A stretch of 64,000 bases of DNA from Guadua angustifolia (Eukaryota; Streptophyta; Magnoliopsida; Poales; Poaceae): contig CM070501.1 of assembly GCA_036346375.1 (NCBI GenBank), forward strand, positions 56,523,326 through 56,587,325, in the 5' to 3' direction. Below the pieces are notes generated by a model. That model had not been told where the DNA came from, ran no database searches, and saw only the letters and a program-made list of their open reading frames with translations. Positions 22,801 through 33,685 of this stretch are shown one piece after another (position 1 is the first letter of the stretch; every line of letters begins with the position of its first letter). Position numbers and translations under genes: made by a program.

Positions 22801-24707
22801 TTGAAGCTTCCAACAAGTAAACAGAAAAGAGAAACTGCTGATCTTAAGCAAGTATCAACAAGCAAGTGTTTCAAACCTAAAGCATTATCAACAAGTAGTA
22901 TGTCCAGATGTACAGCAGGCCATAAGGCAATCAATGTACCATGCTGAAGGAGAAAGAGAGTATTGGAGACCCAAACAGTACAGGCTTCAGAAATAAACTT
23001 ATAAACAGATTTCAGTGGCAGGTTCAATACCGATATGACATATGTCACTGAAGAACCAGTTTCTGTACTAAACTCCTGGCCAACTGAATTAAGAACCACT
23101 GCAGAACTTGCTCTGCTGTTAGGATTTGAAACCTGTTCTGAAATGTTGAGAAAACCATTCTTTCTCCTGCAAAATCGCTTCCTAGAATAAACAAAGCGAA
23201 ACCTACTATCCCCAGATGTAGTCCAATCCTTAAGAACTTCTGTATCCCCATTTGCAGGTGAACTACCTGGTAGAGAATCATTAGAGCTCAACTTCTGATT
23301 GACATCGAATGAGTTTGATAACAGACACTGCTTTTGATCAAACCGTTCAGGAGCAATATTTGAATGAGTGTGATCCTGCTCGTTGATGTTGCTGGATGTA
23401 GCAGATCTCGATTGGTTTGATCGAGCCAGCCATGAGATAATGGGCTCTGTCTCAGAACTTCCTGTCCTCTTTCCATCCATGCCTTCTCTCTCATCCCCTT
23501 CTAACCCCGGCTTAAATAATGACCTTGAATTATTACGATTAGATCTCTTGCGAGCTTCACCTGGCAAAAGCAGGAGCTTGATCCTCTCATTTTGCAGATT
23601 GATCCATTCTTCATCCTTATCATCATACCTGACATGATGCAACCGTGTCACAGGGTCATATTCCTTGACCAGGCCAAAGTACCACGTCTCATCAAGAGGC
23701 CAAAACACCCTGATCCGCTCTTTTACAATACTAAATGGATCCACATCACGAGGGCTAACTTCATAAAAATGACGACGTGGACGACGCTTCCTGAATGACG
23801 CTTTACCATCACGCTTCCGTAGCACCCTAGCAGGACCTCCAGCATCCTTGACTTTGTTGTATGGATCCTTGAAATAATTGGAATGCTGAAGAAAAGATGC
23901 CTTTGATGATCTATTGGGTGATTTCATTCTCTTCCTTGGTGGGCCAGCACATCTATTATCTGATAGAGAACAGAGCATCCTAGCAGCATTTTCTTCCAAG
24001 CTAACATCATCATCTTGTGCATGCCCAGAGCTTTGAGTGCCAACATTAACAGGTTTAGATAGTTCACCTGAAAGAAGTGACTGCTTTTCAACTGATAAAT
24101 CGTTTTCAGAACAAAACTTTGTGCTACTGTCCTGATCACAAGTGCCATTCTCAGTTTTCAAGCAACTGACAGGGTCATCACCACCAACTCTGTTCTCCTT
24201 AAGCGCACGTGATTTCCTCCTCTTGTTCCTCCTCAGCAACTGAGTAGCCTTAACAATGCCATTGGATCTTACAACCTTACAACCTCCAGTCCCACTCGAG
24301 ATACTGACATTCTGAGCAAGCTTCCTCAATCTCAAGACACCACGAGGCTGCCTGTTCACTGCACCTGAACTAACTGAATGCTCTGGGTGGCCATTCTTTT
24401 TTCTCGATAATGAAACTGGGTGATGGTCATCCAAACTATCCACGCTCCATGTGGAATCACCTGAACTTGATCTTGCCACCTCTGGCTCATTAAGCTCCAC
24501 TCTGTCAAAACTCAAGCTATTGCGCTTCCTCTTACTCCCTGCAGATGAACTGCTTGAAGGGACCTCTTTTCCACTCCCATTCAGTGTGCCTGGTTCCTGC
24601 CTGGCTTCAACCGACCCCCTCTCAGACAAAGTCTCCTCGCCATCTAAACCCAGTACTGACTCGGAGGCATCAGTTGCACTGGGCCTATCGCTGCCACTGG
24701 ATTCCAT
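16881..24707 (-). CDS. Enhancer of polycomb-like chromatin protein, four exons
   Basis: Coding exons on the minus strand are 24707-22524, 19917-18214, 17772-17520 and 17437-16881. All junctions are GT-AG and the joined frame gives 1565 residues, in line with plant Enhancer-of-polycomb-like proteins of roughly 1500-1600. The Ser-rich N terminus has basic nuclear-localisation-like clusters (KRKR at 59, RRNKRRKSR at 159, RKRRPRRH at 306). A Tudor-like segment spans about 331-380 (RVFWPLDETWYFGLV, then DEEWI). The EPL signature YDMDSDDEEW is at 1204-1213, followed by the conserved region ending LVRHFQ before exon 3. The C terminus has an Ala/Lys/His-rich helix. Family members are subunits of NuA4-type histone acetyltransferase complexes in the nucleus. 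The start is preceded at once by in-frame TGA. An upstream ORF overlaps this start. The 2.6-kb first intron carries a MITE and a LINE piece. Confidence 0.92.
20776..20938. repeat. 54-55-bp tandem repeat in intron 1 of the EPL-like gene
   Basis: The phrase ATGATTACTACCTCACA starts at 20791, 20846 and 20900, each followed by a variant of AAGTTC...GGA.CACTTC and AAAGAGAAG. About 2.9 copies, intronic. Confidence 0.75.
21085..21540 (-). mobile_element. Decayed LINE fragment (3' end of reverse transcriptase ORF)
   Basis: Read on the minus strand, the segment encodes phrases typical of the C-terminal part of grass L1-type LINE ORF2: YLGSMLQSDGKIDEDV, then CGHTWRDRIHNDDIRDRV and APIAKKFAQHRLRWF. Stop codons and frameshifts separate these phrases, so it is dead. 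It lies in intron 1 of the EPL-like gene in the same orientation. No poly(A) tail or target duplication was identified. Confidence 0.75.
21617..22186. mobile_element. Mutator-type foldback MITE in intron 1 of the EPL-like gene
   Basis: The 570-bp element is an almost complete inverted repeat. Both arms repeat ACAAAACTACAGATTTTAG-like phrases, and the centre holds an inner palindrome (CTGACAGTCTGGGCCCATATG against its reverse complement near 21925-21950). Flanks are TTCTAATTA (21608-21616) and TTCTAATCA (22187-22195), a 9-bp duplication with one mismatch, the size made by Mutator-like transposases. Non-coding. Confidence 0.75.
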
Positions 24708-24762
24708 TCACAAGACCAGAGTTCACGAGGCGGCAATAATCCCAGAATTCACCTTCCATCAT
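24685..24762 (-). promoter_or_regulatory. Upstream ORF overlapping the EPL-like start codon
   Basis: On the minus strand an ATG-ATG pair starts at 24762 and opens a 25-codon frame ending in TAG at 24687-24685, out of frame with and past the main ATG at 24707. The second upstream ATG has A at -3 and G at +4, a stronger context than the main ATG (T at -3). If this stretch is exonic leader, the upstream ORF should limit translation of the main frame. Confidence 0.55.
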
Positions 24763-25330
24763 ACGCAAAATCCGACACCCAGATCCTGTTGCCTCATCCC
24801 GACCACATAATCCACAAGTTGCAGCAAATGTACAATGAAGGCCTAAAGATACCACCAAAAAAAACAGTACAGTCGCATCAAAAACAGAATTTTAAAAACA
24901 GTACGCATCAATCTAGATCGAGCCAGCACAAAAAAAAAACGAAAAGTAGGGAAGACAACAAACCTGAGTCGGAGCGTCGATCCGACCACCGAATCGAGAC
25001 CAAAACCAACACACGCTGCAGCAAAATCCGAATCAGACAAACTATTCCAAATTTCCAATCGCTATAGCGCAGATTACACACAGGACATCATGTTTTGGGG
25101 GAAACGACGCACCTCGGTAGTATCGGGCGGCGGACGCGATCCGACCGCGGATCGGCGCCAAATTGGGCGGCGGAATCGAATCCGCGCACGGGGGAGGCCC
25201 GATCTGCGGCAAAAGCCCCTTGCCTCGGCCGATCCAGTGAGGCCAATTAGGGTTTCGTCGACGCCACGGGAACCTAGGGTTTGCTCTTTTCGGTTTTTTC
25301 CTCTCCTTTTTCGGGGAGGTTTTGTTTTTG
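24708..25330 (-). promoter_or_regulatory. 5' leader and core promoter of the EPL-like gene
   Basis: The part nearest 25330 is a GC-rich leader with two telo-box-like motifs on the minus strand, AAACCCTAG near 25273-25281 and AAACCCTAA near 25246-25254. Such motifs are common in promoters of plant housekeeping and chromatin genes. A plausible leader intron starts at CCGAG|GTGCG (exon end 25113) with candidate acceptors further down (for example before 24796), but the leader splicing cannot be settled from sequence. Confidence 0.5.
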
Positions 25331-27194
25331 TCAATTAAAGCGGGGGCGAGGTTGGGTGTGATACAGCTAAGTGGCGGGTGGGGTGGCCAGACGGGCGGCA
25401 GTTGCGGGAACTCGACCCGTCCAATCTGGATCGGACGGCCGAAACGCGGGCCTGCCGACTCCGAGGTTTGGGCGGGCTTCGAGGCACGTCAGTGAGCGAA
25501 GCAAACAGTGCAAGGAAATCTGTTGGCTTATTGGCTTTCTCTTTACCCAAAAAAAGGGGGGCAAAACTGAAGCGTCATTTTTTATTTTCCTTTTTCGCCT
25601 TGTTTGTCTGGCTTGCGAAGAAAGGTATAGCTCGTGGAGTTGCAGGTAGCTTTGAGGACGTTGGATGACATCTTTTAGCTTCTTTTTTTGTTTTCCTTTT
25701 TTTTTAAAACTTAGTTCCTTTCCTAATGAAATTATAAATCAAGTTTCGCCTCTACGCAGAAGGCACCTTTCGCGCTCTACCACCACGCCTCCTGTTTCCC
25801 CCGGTCACGGTAGTGACATGTATCGCCTACAACGCCTTCGGATATGGGGAATGAGCTAGATTTGCAAATATGTTAGTGGAGGGGCTACAATTGAAAAAAA
25901 ATAAAGAGTGGTTAGAAAAGTGATCCACTCAAGATATTTTCTATTGTAATTTTAGTAGTTGTAGATCCACCGTTGAATAAAAAGCAATGGTTCGAATCCT
26001 TCGTAGCACTAAAGTATGATCCTAGCTATTCACCGCCTCGATCGAACGATGCTAACATACGGTAACTATTTAAGTTGCAGTTACCATTATAATAACACAG
26101 TAACCCTATCCTGTTGGACTGCAGGCTTCTGCTACTGCATGTTTGCTGTAGACTTTTTTATCTCCATTGCTCAGAGGGGGTGATCCCTAATATGCTTCTG
26201 CTAATTTATTTTTCTTGCGAGGCGAGTACATTTCATCACTCAGGGACAGCTCAAGCTTTTTTTTTCTTCCGAACTGACTATCAATATTGTAGCCTATATA
26301 CAATAATATATATGATATTTATACCACTAGACAACGAGAAAACTTTCTCATATTATATTCAAGTCCATTATAAAATTCCTAGATCCACATCTACATCTAC
26401 CTGTCCTCTTTTTCCTCCATGCTAATGTGTGTTCTAGGCAAGGTTCAAAATTTCGGCGAAATCTCGGATTTCGGTTGGAGACAAGATTTAAAATTAAGTG
26501 GAATGAAAAAATTAAAAATTATGGTTTGTTGCGGTGATTTGGTAAATTTTGACTGAAATGTCAGTATTTTGGACCAGTTTGCATGTTTTTTGGACTGGAT
26601 TTCATACCAATTTTTTGTGTGGAGAATTGTAATACCTTTTATGAGGAATACATGTGAAAGGTTTGAAAAAAACACATATACAAATTATGTAACCCTAAAC
26701 GTTAAATTAGATTTCGGTCTTAAATGATACATTTCGGCTTAAATCCTAAACCCTAACTTAGATTCAGCTTTAAATTGTATTTCGGCCTAAACACTAAAGC
26801 CTAACTTGGATTTCAGTATTAAATGATGTATTTCAGTCTAAATCTAGCTTGGATTTCGACCTTAAATTGTATTTTGGTTTAAACCCTAACTTAGGAATTT
26901 TATGTATGAATATTTAGTATTTTGCATTCAAATAGATTGAAAATGTAGATAAATGTTTACATGTTTTTTCATTTTTTTCTAATTTTTTCTAGTTTCGGGA
27001 GACCATTTCACAACCGGTGAAATTTCATTTTTTATGATTTCAAATTTAGCATATTTTAATTTTATTTTTTGATTTTGAAATTCTAAAATCTTATCAAAAT
27101 TTTTATATTTTAACCACCCGAGATGAGATCCGAAAATAAAATTTAAAATCTTTCTTCTAGCCATGCAGTGTTGTAGCCATGTGCTACACCATTT
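25331..27194. other. Intergenic DNA, AT-rich
   Basis: No gene is supported. The first 300 bp are GC-rich and may hold upstream promoter DNA of the EPL-like gene. The rest is AT-rich; 26440-27190 repeats phrases such as ATTTCGG and AAATTTTG in both orientations and looks like an old repeat with a minisatellite inside (listed separately). Confidence 0.3.
26708..26891. repeat. Degenerate minisatellite, four units of about 43-51 bp
   Basis: Four units each start with a form of TAGATTTCGG, run through TTAAAT(G/T)...TATTTCGG.CTAAA and end CCTAACT (variant CTAGCT in the third). Unit length varies between about 43 and 51 bp. Non-coding. Confidence 0.65.
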
Positions 27195-27768
27195 GGGCAG
27201 TCCCAATGCATATAGTTTCTATAACTTCCATGTTATCTAGACACTACATGTAGAAACTATGCTACCAATGGATTGTTTCTTCAAAATAAACTCTCATCTA
27301 ATCTCCTATTTTTTCTTATTTTCTCACCCAATCCCCTTTTTCCCTTTTTGGTACTTGTGTAGAAATAGTTTCCTGTATGAGAAATGATTTCCTTCTCTTT
27401 CATCATTAACTCTACCTCCACATCACCATTTTACTTAGAGTATCTCCAATGGTGCCACTTCAGCTAGCTATAAGGGTGTCATCTCAGCATTTTGCTTAGG
27501 TGGAAGAGAGAAAATGAGGAAAGAGATATAGACTGGCTACTAATGTATAGTCAGGCTATAACTGATTCCAAGGCACTTATTATCTATTACATGTGGGCCA
27601 ATATTTAATTTTATAGACAATACTATAACTAATCCATTGGAGAGGTTGTCTATATGTTATCTACAGATGACATGGATATTTCTTATAGCTAGTACTATTG
27701 AAGATGCTCTTACATAGCAACCTAATTAATGCTATGAAAACTATCCTAATCATCCTATTGGGATTGTC
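27195..27768. mobile_element. MITE interrupted by a Tourist-like MITE
   Basis: The outer ends are inverted repeats: GGGCAGTCCCAATG at 27195 against GAGACAATCCCAATAG on the minus strand ending near 27768, with ATAGTTTC...ATAG phrases inside both arms. Its middle is interrupted by the 272-bp element at 27438-27709. The target duplication of the outer element is not clear. Confidence 0.6.
27438..27709. mobile_element. Tourist-like (PIF/Harbinger) MITE
   Basis: TTA flanks both ends (27435-27437 and 27710-27712), the 3-bp duplication typical of PIF/Harbinger. Ends are GAGTATCTCCAAT and, on the minus strand, GAGCATCTTCAAT. 272 bp, non-coding, inserted in an older MITE. Confidence 0.65.
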
Positions 27769-28182
27769 TCATCTTGCTTCACACTTTCTAGACGTTACTA
27801 CGACGGTACATAGCAAGTGGTTCTAGGTCTCTAGCAATTAGCTAAGGTTTGGACGGTACTCTAATTTACTCCTCGCACTCTCAAATCAACATTTAAATCC
27901 ATCTACATCGGTCTAGAACGACTGACTCGATAATAATTAATTACTTTTTTTAAACAAGTGGTTCGGGGTTGTACACCTGTCGTATTTACGACAAAGCTTT
28001 TAACTTCAGTAAAAAATAAAACATCATTTATCATTGCAGTGGACAACATTAACGATTTTACTTGCGGCCATTTATTGACTATTTATGTACAGTGTTATAT
28101 CGTTAAACATGACATATTTCTCACAACCATTGTACCAAACTACGTAGTTTTAATGCCAAACATAGACACAGGCTCTCGAGCA
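27769..28182. other. Intergenic DNA, nothing recognised
   Basis: AT-rich sequence with a short open frame at 27958-28266 that has no recognised similarity. I see no gene or clear repeat end. Confidence 0.3.
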
Positions 28183-28515
28183 GGGTTAAAAAAATCGGTC
28201 AAAACCGTGGTTTTCGACCTTATCGTTACGGTTCGAGATTCAAAACCGCTCAGTAAACCGTTCTAATTAAAAAAATTTAAAAATTTTGAAAAAATTTATG
28301 TGTGCGGTTTTTCGTGAAAAAATCGCAGTTTTCAACGAAAACCGCTCAAAAACCGTTTTTGAAGAACATTCAATTGGTCGGGTTGGTTTTTCGTGAAAAC
28401 CAAGCGGTTTTTCGCGAAAAACCACGGTTTTTGATTTTTTTTTTTGAATTTTTTTGATTTTTTAACCCTTCGGTTTCTGACGATTTTTGAACGGTTTTTC
28501 AAACGGTTTTTGTGA
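28183..28515. repeat. Low-complexity repeat of CGGTTTTTCG units
   Basis: The stretch opens AGGGTTAAAAAAATCGG and has the inverted form GATTTTTTAACCCT at about 28456-28470. Between and after them, variants of GCGGTTTTTCGTGAAAA occur many times on both strands. It resembles a hAT-like MITE family, but no target duplication was found. Confidence 0.45.
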
Positions 28516-28544
28516 AATAACACGCTGTTCCTAATTTGACAACA

Positions 28545-31500
28545 ATACCTCCTATCGTTGTTTCAAATGACGACAGAGCTATAAAGAGGTGTCGTCTCTG
28601 CCGCCAGTTTAAACGGCAACAAAGAGCCTAAAATGGCAACATGTATTCCTGTCAATTTTTGTTTACTGCAAAGTATCTGTGCAATTTTTTTTACTGCAAA
28701 TTCTCGGTATATTATTTATGAAAAATTTGTTGCCACCCATTTAAAATCGAGAGACTATTTGGTTATTTTGAAATAGAAATTTGTAAGAAAATATTGACAA
28801 GGGCGATATATTTCTTAGCATAGATGGGCATCTTGGTTTTCTTATCTGTCTACTACACCATACTACACCAGATAAAATTCGAAGTGGTTTTGGTTGATTG
28901 ACGGTGGAATTGTCGTAGCGTGATGTCGCTTCAGAAAGGTCGGGCAAGCGCGAAATGAGAAACGAAAAAAAAGGCGACATTGGTAATAGGCTCAAAAGAA
29001 ATAACAAAAAAATAATAATGAAGAAAAGGTATAGTAATAAGAAACAAGCTGGTAAAAGTAACGGGAGTACGAATGTAGTCGTCGACACAAAAGCACAACA
29101 ATAAAGAAAAAACTAACACTAGTCGGGTTCTTCTGCGGTGCAACACCCCAAGTTGTGCCAAATCTAGGACGGCGTTGCACATGTTCGGATGGATACATGA
29201 GTTGGTCTGGTGGCACTCTTCGAGTGCTCATAGCAGGACATACCAGTTGTGGTAGAGTAACGAAGGCAACCTGCGATGGCTGGCTCGGCTCAAACGCATC
29301 TGGGAGCTGCAAGGAATCAAGCACAATGGCTGACGACTGATGGGGGATGTCGAGAAACCACTGGTCCACTATGGTGTCGTCGCCAAAGTATACGTCACCG
29401 GAGTGGCTGTGGTGTCGTCATGAGTTGCATCGTCCGCTGCTAAAGAAAATTTTTCATTAGTACACAATGGAATATACATAATGTAACAGATGAGCTGATA
29501 CTGCAAAGGTGTACCTAGAAGCATGTGGGTGTACGTTGTCGAATGCTGCCAACCGAAACCCCCAGGCATGTCAGGAGGAGGGGTGCTATGTGCGTATGAT
29601 GTTTCAACTAAAGTGTGAGGCGTATGTCGACCACATACGACGAAGGACCAAGCGTGGGCCTATACTACATCGTCCTCTCTAGGCCTCTGCAGGACGTAAG
29701 GTGGACGATGCACATCTTATCCTAAAGACGCTGCAACACCCCCCTCAGGTAGTCTATACCAACCTCCAACCTGTCCTAAGGCCAACTGAGGACCTAAATG
29801 AGGCGACCTCCTCGAAAGCCTCCCTGGCTAGGTCACTCTGCACACGCAGTAAACAGCTTGTTAGCTGTAAGAATTGTATGAATAGTACATTGTAAGACAT
29901 TTGAATAGAAGTACGAACCGAGAAATGTAATGCTAAGTCCAGCTGCGTAGGGTAGATGTCAGTCGTAAAGGCTACGTACCTCGGAGGATCATCGATGACG
30001 CGCACGACTCAAATGCATGTGCATGGGCTGCACCACCAGATGTAGTCGTCGTATGTTGCGTTGTCGTAAGGGGTAGCCTTCTGGTGTACATTGAGCAACG
30101 CATGCGCCCACTGTTGTATGTGGAGCAGCATGCGTGTTGCCAAGACCCCACGTCCACCGAAACTCTTTCGTGTGTGCTCGCAAAAAAAGATTTGCAACCA
30201 GACCTCATTAGCAACGACATACAGTGAGTGTTGCCATTGAAAGTGAAGTAAAGAAGAACTCACGTGTGCACTACCAAGAGGACGACGTCACTAGTGGGGA
30301 TTGGGAAGGCCTGTTAAAGACCGAACTGTCGCATCACTCAGTGTACCACGTAAGTCTCAATGAAGGCTCGCACACCATGTGACGATGGGTAAGCCAGAAG
30401 GCAGCATCGGTGCTCACATGGCTACAACCTCCAAGATGTACGGCCTTTAGATAACTCGATCCTCCATCAGTTAATCGAACATCGCGACATACTCAGGGTA
30501 TGATACGTGCGAGGGTGAAAGTCAACTGCAAAATAAAAAAGAAATAGGCGAATGTTAGTACAGAAAATGGCAAACTATTGTACAATTGAGGCCAAAGGTG
30601 AAATTAATAACCCAACGATGACACCACAACGTTCCCATGGTAGGACGATCCACATCATCCGTGAGGCGCCATATAAGACTGACACATAAGGTGCCAACTC
30701 GATCTGTGGCTGTCTGATCTGAAAGCGCTCGAACGACCAGAGTTGAAAAAGTAGTGAGCATTCAACGAGAATAGATCCATCCACCACGCAACAACACCTG
30801 TCGCAAAGGGAACGGTATGTGCCAGCCAGTACAGCCGGGGCCTAAGCCAACTGCGAGATCTTCTCCAGATCCACGTCTGCTATCGTCCTTGCGTACTGGA
30901 TCATGTGTTTGTCCACACTGTCCCCATGGGACGAGCAGAACATGCCCAGCCAAAGAATCATAGCAGGTACACTATAGAAATGTCCAAATGAATTCACACG
31001 TACGTAGAACTGTGTGAGTAACTTCTGCGTCGGAGCGTGCACACTAGAGAACGGTGCATACGATGCATCCTTCAGTAGCACTCTATCAAACCTACCGAGT
31101 AGCTCAGTATGCCACTTCGGATCGAGCCACTCTGAATCGATGTCCTAAGGCACGACTGAGTCCCCAGTGCACGGAAGGCCTAGTAGATAGCTGATGTACT
31201 CAAGCGTCGAGACCATCTCCCTGTACGAGGGGTAAAACGTGTGTATCTCCGAACACCAGCGATCAATGAAAGATGTCAGTAAGCAACTGTAGTACAGAAA
31301 CTGCCTAGAGCCATCACGTCTGTCCTACGTGTCGGCACTTGTCGCCTCCACCATCCATGCTAAAGGAAGCAGCCGTGCCAATACGCTCGTGCGATATATA
31401 CGCCAAGTCCTAATGCAACTGTGAAATGACTGCACTCACCTTAAAATCCATCCCAGCCTCCCAGGTCAATCCACCATGCCCTAATCGGGGTGCGAAGCAA

Positions 31501-32525
31501 AGGGAGCCAAGCTCGATTGCTGGCTCATCCTTCATCGGGGCCAAGGTGGACAAGCGACTGCAATGTGTCGCATATGTCGTTAGGTCAAGTAGCATGTACT
31601 ACAGCTGCGCATGCCCGCCATACTTACAATTCAAGTGTTCAATGTTAGTACGATGAAAAAATGAGTTCGTAGATACAAACAGAAACATAAAAAATTTGAA
31701 ATTCATGACGAACATGTAACGACCCAACATTTCTATTCTTTATTGAATTATGTTCATAATAATAAATTATGTATTAATTAGTTTTTTTTTCATATGTAGG
31801 TCCTTATTTAAAATATTTTCCTATTAATGCAAGCAATGTTTGTATTTTCAAGAAAATTTAAAGCTAGTGAAATATTCAAAATTTAAAACCAGACAAAATC
31901 TTCAAATTCCATATCCGTTTCCAATCTGATACAATGTGACAAATATACGATTAGATAAACGTACAACGACAAGCTATTATACCCTTCATGGAACATCTGC
32001 GCTAAACATACATAAATTTAATTTTTCAAATACCACATACTTTTTGCAATTTTTTATTACCGATATGATCCATCTTGAGCCATAAAAGTAGTACTACAAA
32101 TCTACAAATACCACATATCTAAATAATTATTGCTACTGTACAAAAATACCTACATATGTAAACAACTATTGCTACTCTATACAACTCATTATTTACATAT
32201 CTAATAATCTGGTCACTAAGTCATATTTCAAAATATATTTCATATGCAGAAAAATTGTACCTTTGACGTTGTCAACGACCTCCCCTGTTTCTTCCTTCTC
32301 CTCCTTCCCTTTTTCTCCCCTTCCCCTCCTCTTTCTTCTCTTCTTCCTTCCTTTCTCCCCCTTCTTCCCCCTCTTTTCTTCTTGCGTGTCGGGTGGTTGT
32401 TGGCCGTTCTGACCGGCAGCTGTTCAACCCCCTTTTAACTATGGTATTGTCGCTATTTGAAATGGCGACAGAGACTATAACCGCTGGCGATAACTCTTTG
32501 TCACCATTTCAAATGGCTACAGATG
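28545..32525 (-). mobile_element. Candidate decayed transposon carrying a plant mobile domain gene
   Basis: Both ends hold related palindromic text built from CTCTGTCGCCATTTCAAATGG-like phrases: about 28555-28640 on the left and 32447-32525 on the right. Between them lies a minus-strand PMD pseudogene (29120-31600) and, at its 5' side, AT-rich DNA and a CT-rich run (32283-32370) that could be the old promoter. The boundaries, the class and the idea that this is one element are inference. Confidence 0.35.
29120..31600 (-). pseudogene. Plant mobile domain (PMD) protein pseudogene
   Basis: Conceptual translation on the minus strand shows the PMD pattern in order, but in pieces: WLLTSFIDRW and THTFYPSYREMVSTLEYISY then LLGLPCTGDSVVP (about 31140-31290), WLDPKWHTELLGRFDRVLL then FYVRVNSFGHFYSVPAMILW (30950-31120), and LAGTYRSLCDRCC then LLFQLWSFERFQI and RQPQIELAPY (30640-30830). 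Stop codons and frame changes interrupt it many times, so it is not functional. Downstream (29120-30300) lies what would be the Pro-rich C terminus. PMD proteins occur both as host genes (MAIN/MAIL) and inside plant transposons; the surroundings favour a transposon origin. Confidence 0.7.
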
Positions 32526-32973
32526 TGTATTTCTATCATTTTCATTTTTCATATATTATTTTTATTTTTTAAATATATTACTTTTTTAAAAAATATTCTT
32601 TTGGCATCCGTTCCCATCCACCATTCTTTTCTCGGATCAACAAAGGGGGAGTCCAATCCTGCCAACAAGTGTTGTAATATGGTGGCTAGAAGCCATCATC
32701 GGGGTTCTTCACTGTCTGCATGCAGCATCCTACAACCTCCATGGTGAAGGCCCTCGAGAAGATGGCACACTTTTCATCGCTAGTTCGCCTATAATTACCC
32801 AAAAAAATTGATAAAATGCCACCCCTGATATTGCCGCTCGGTAAAATGCCACTCTTCTCTCAATGACATGTGGAACCTTCTGTGTCTATGACAGTGGACC
32901 CGAGTGACATTTTAACGAGGACCATCATCAGGCATCGTGGTTGTCCAACAGACCAACACGTCCGTTTTGGTGA
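32526..32973. other. Intergenic DNA, nothing recognised
   Basis: AT-rich at the left, mixed at the right, no recognised gene or repeat end. Confidence 0.3.
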
Positions 32974-33191
32974 GGCATTCCAAAGAAGACGAAGGACCCA
33001 AGAAGTTGCTTGTAATTTTACTTTTGCTCAAGGTTCCTTAAGTAAAAGGTGGAAGGTACACCAAACTTTGGTCTAGTATGAAGGCATTCCAAAGAAGACG
33101 AAGGACCCAAGAAGTTGTCTGTAATTTTACTTTTGCTCAAGGTTCCTTATGTAAAAGGTGGAAGGTACACCAAACTTTGGTCTAGTATGAA
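32974..33191. repeat. 109-bp tandem duplication
   Basis: Copies 32974-33082 and 33083-33191 differ at only three bases by eye (near GTTGCTTG/GTTGTCTG and CCTTAAG/CCTTATG), so the duplication is recent. It ends exactly where the MITE at 33192 begins. Confidence 0.85.
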
Positions 33192-33685
33192 ACAGTTTCT
33201 GATTATGCAGATTTTGAATTCTCTAAGAATCAAGTGGGGTGACAGTTTCTAATTCTTCAAAAATTTAGATTCTGGATTCTCCAAAAAGCTTCTCCTACAA
33301 TCAGAAGAAGATTTGTACATAAAATCAGAAACTACCACTCACTTAAGGGCTTGTTTGCCAGAGCTCCAGATCCTGATTCTCCAGCTCTTAATTCTCTATA
33401 GAATCGATTCTCTGGTGGAAGTGATTCCTGTCTGAGAAATAGTTATGAACTTTGTGGAAAGGTTCATAACTGGAAGGTTGTGAATCAGGTGGGAAGCAGA
33501 TTTTTTTTTCTCCTGGGCTGCAAGTCAAAAAACATGAATCACTTCCTCGGATTCCTATGTGAAGCTGATTGATTTTTTTTGTTTGGTAGAGCTCCTCAGC
33601 TCCTCATGGGAAAGCTGAAGCTGAGAGCTTTGCCAAATACACCCTAATTCTTAGAAAATCTAAAATCTACACAATCAAAAACTGT
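33192..33685. mobile_element. MITE interrupted by a Tourist-like MITE
   Basis: The left arm ACAGTTTCTGATTATGCAGA and the right arm (minus strand) ACAGTTTTTGATTGTGTAGA are clear inverted repeats that continue with CTAAGAATC/CTAAGAATT. The interior is split by a younger element at 33347-33644. The target duplication was not resolved. Confidence 0.65.
33347..33644. mobile_element. Tourist-like (PIF/Harbinger) MITE
   Basis: TAA flanks both ends (33344-33346 and 33645-33647). The left end GGGCTTGTTTGCCAGAGCTC pairs with GGGTGTATTTGGCAAAGCTC on the minus strand. 298 bp, non-coding, nested in an older MITE. Confidence 0.7.

Noticed and set aside
22488..23040. Reading the 3' part of EPL-like exon 1 as retained intron because of its hydrophobic, Leu-rich translation
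   Set aside because: The frame stays open for over 500 bp to a clean donor that joins in phase with exon 2. An alternative internal splice cannot be excluded, but nothing requires it.
26708..26891. CRISPR-like regularly spaced repeats
   Set aside because: Units are contiguous and degenerate with no unique spacers, in a plant genome; this is a minisatellite.
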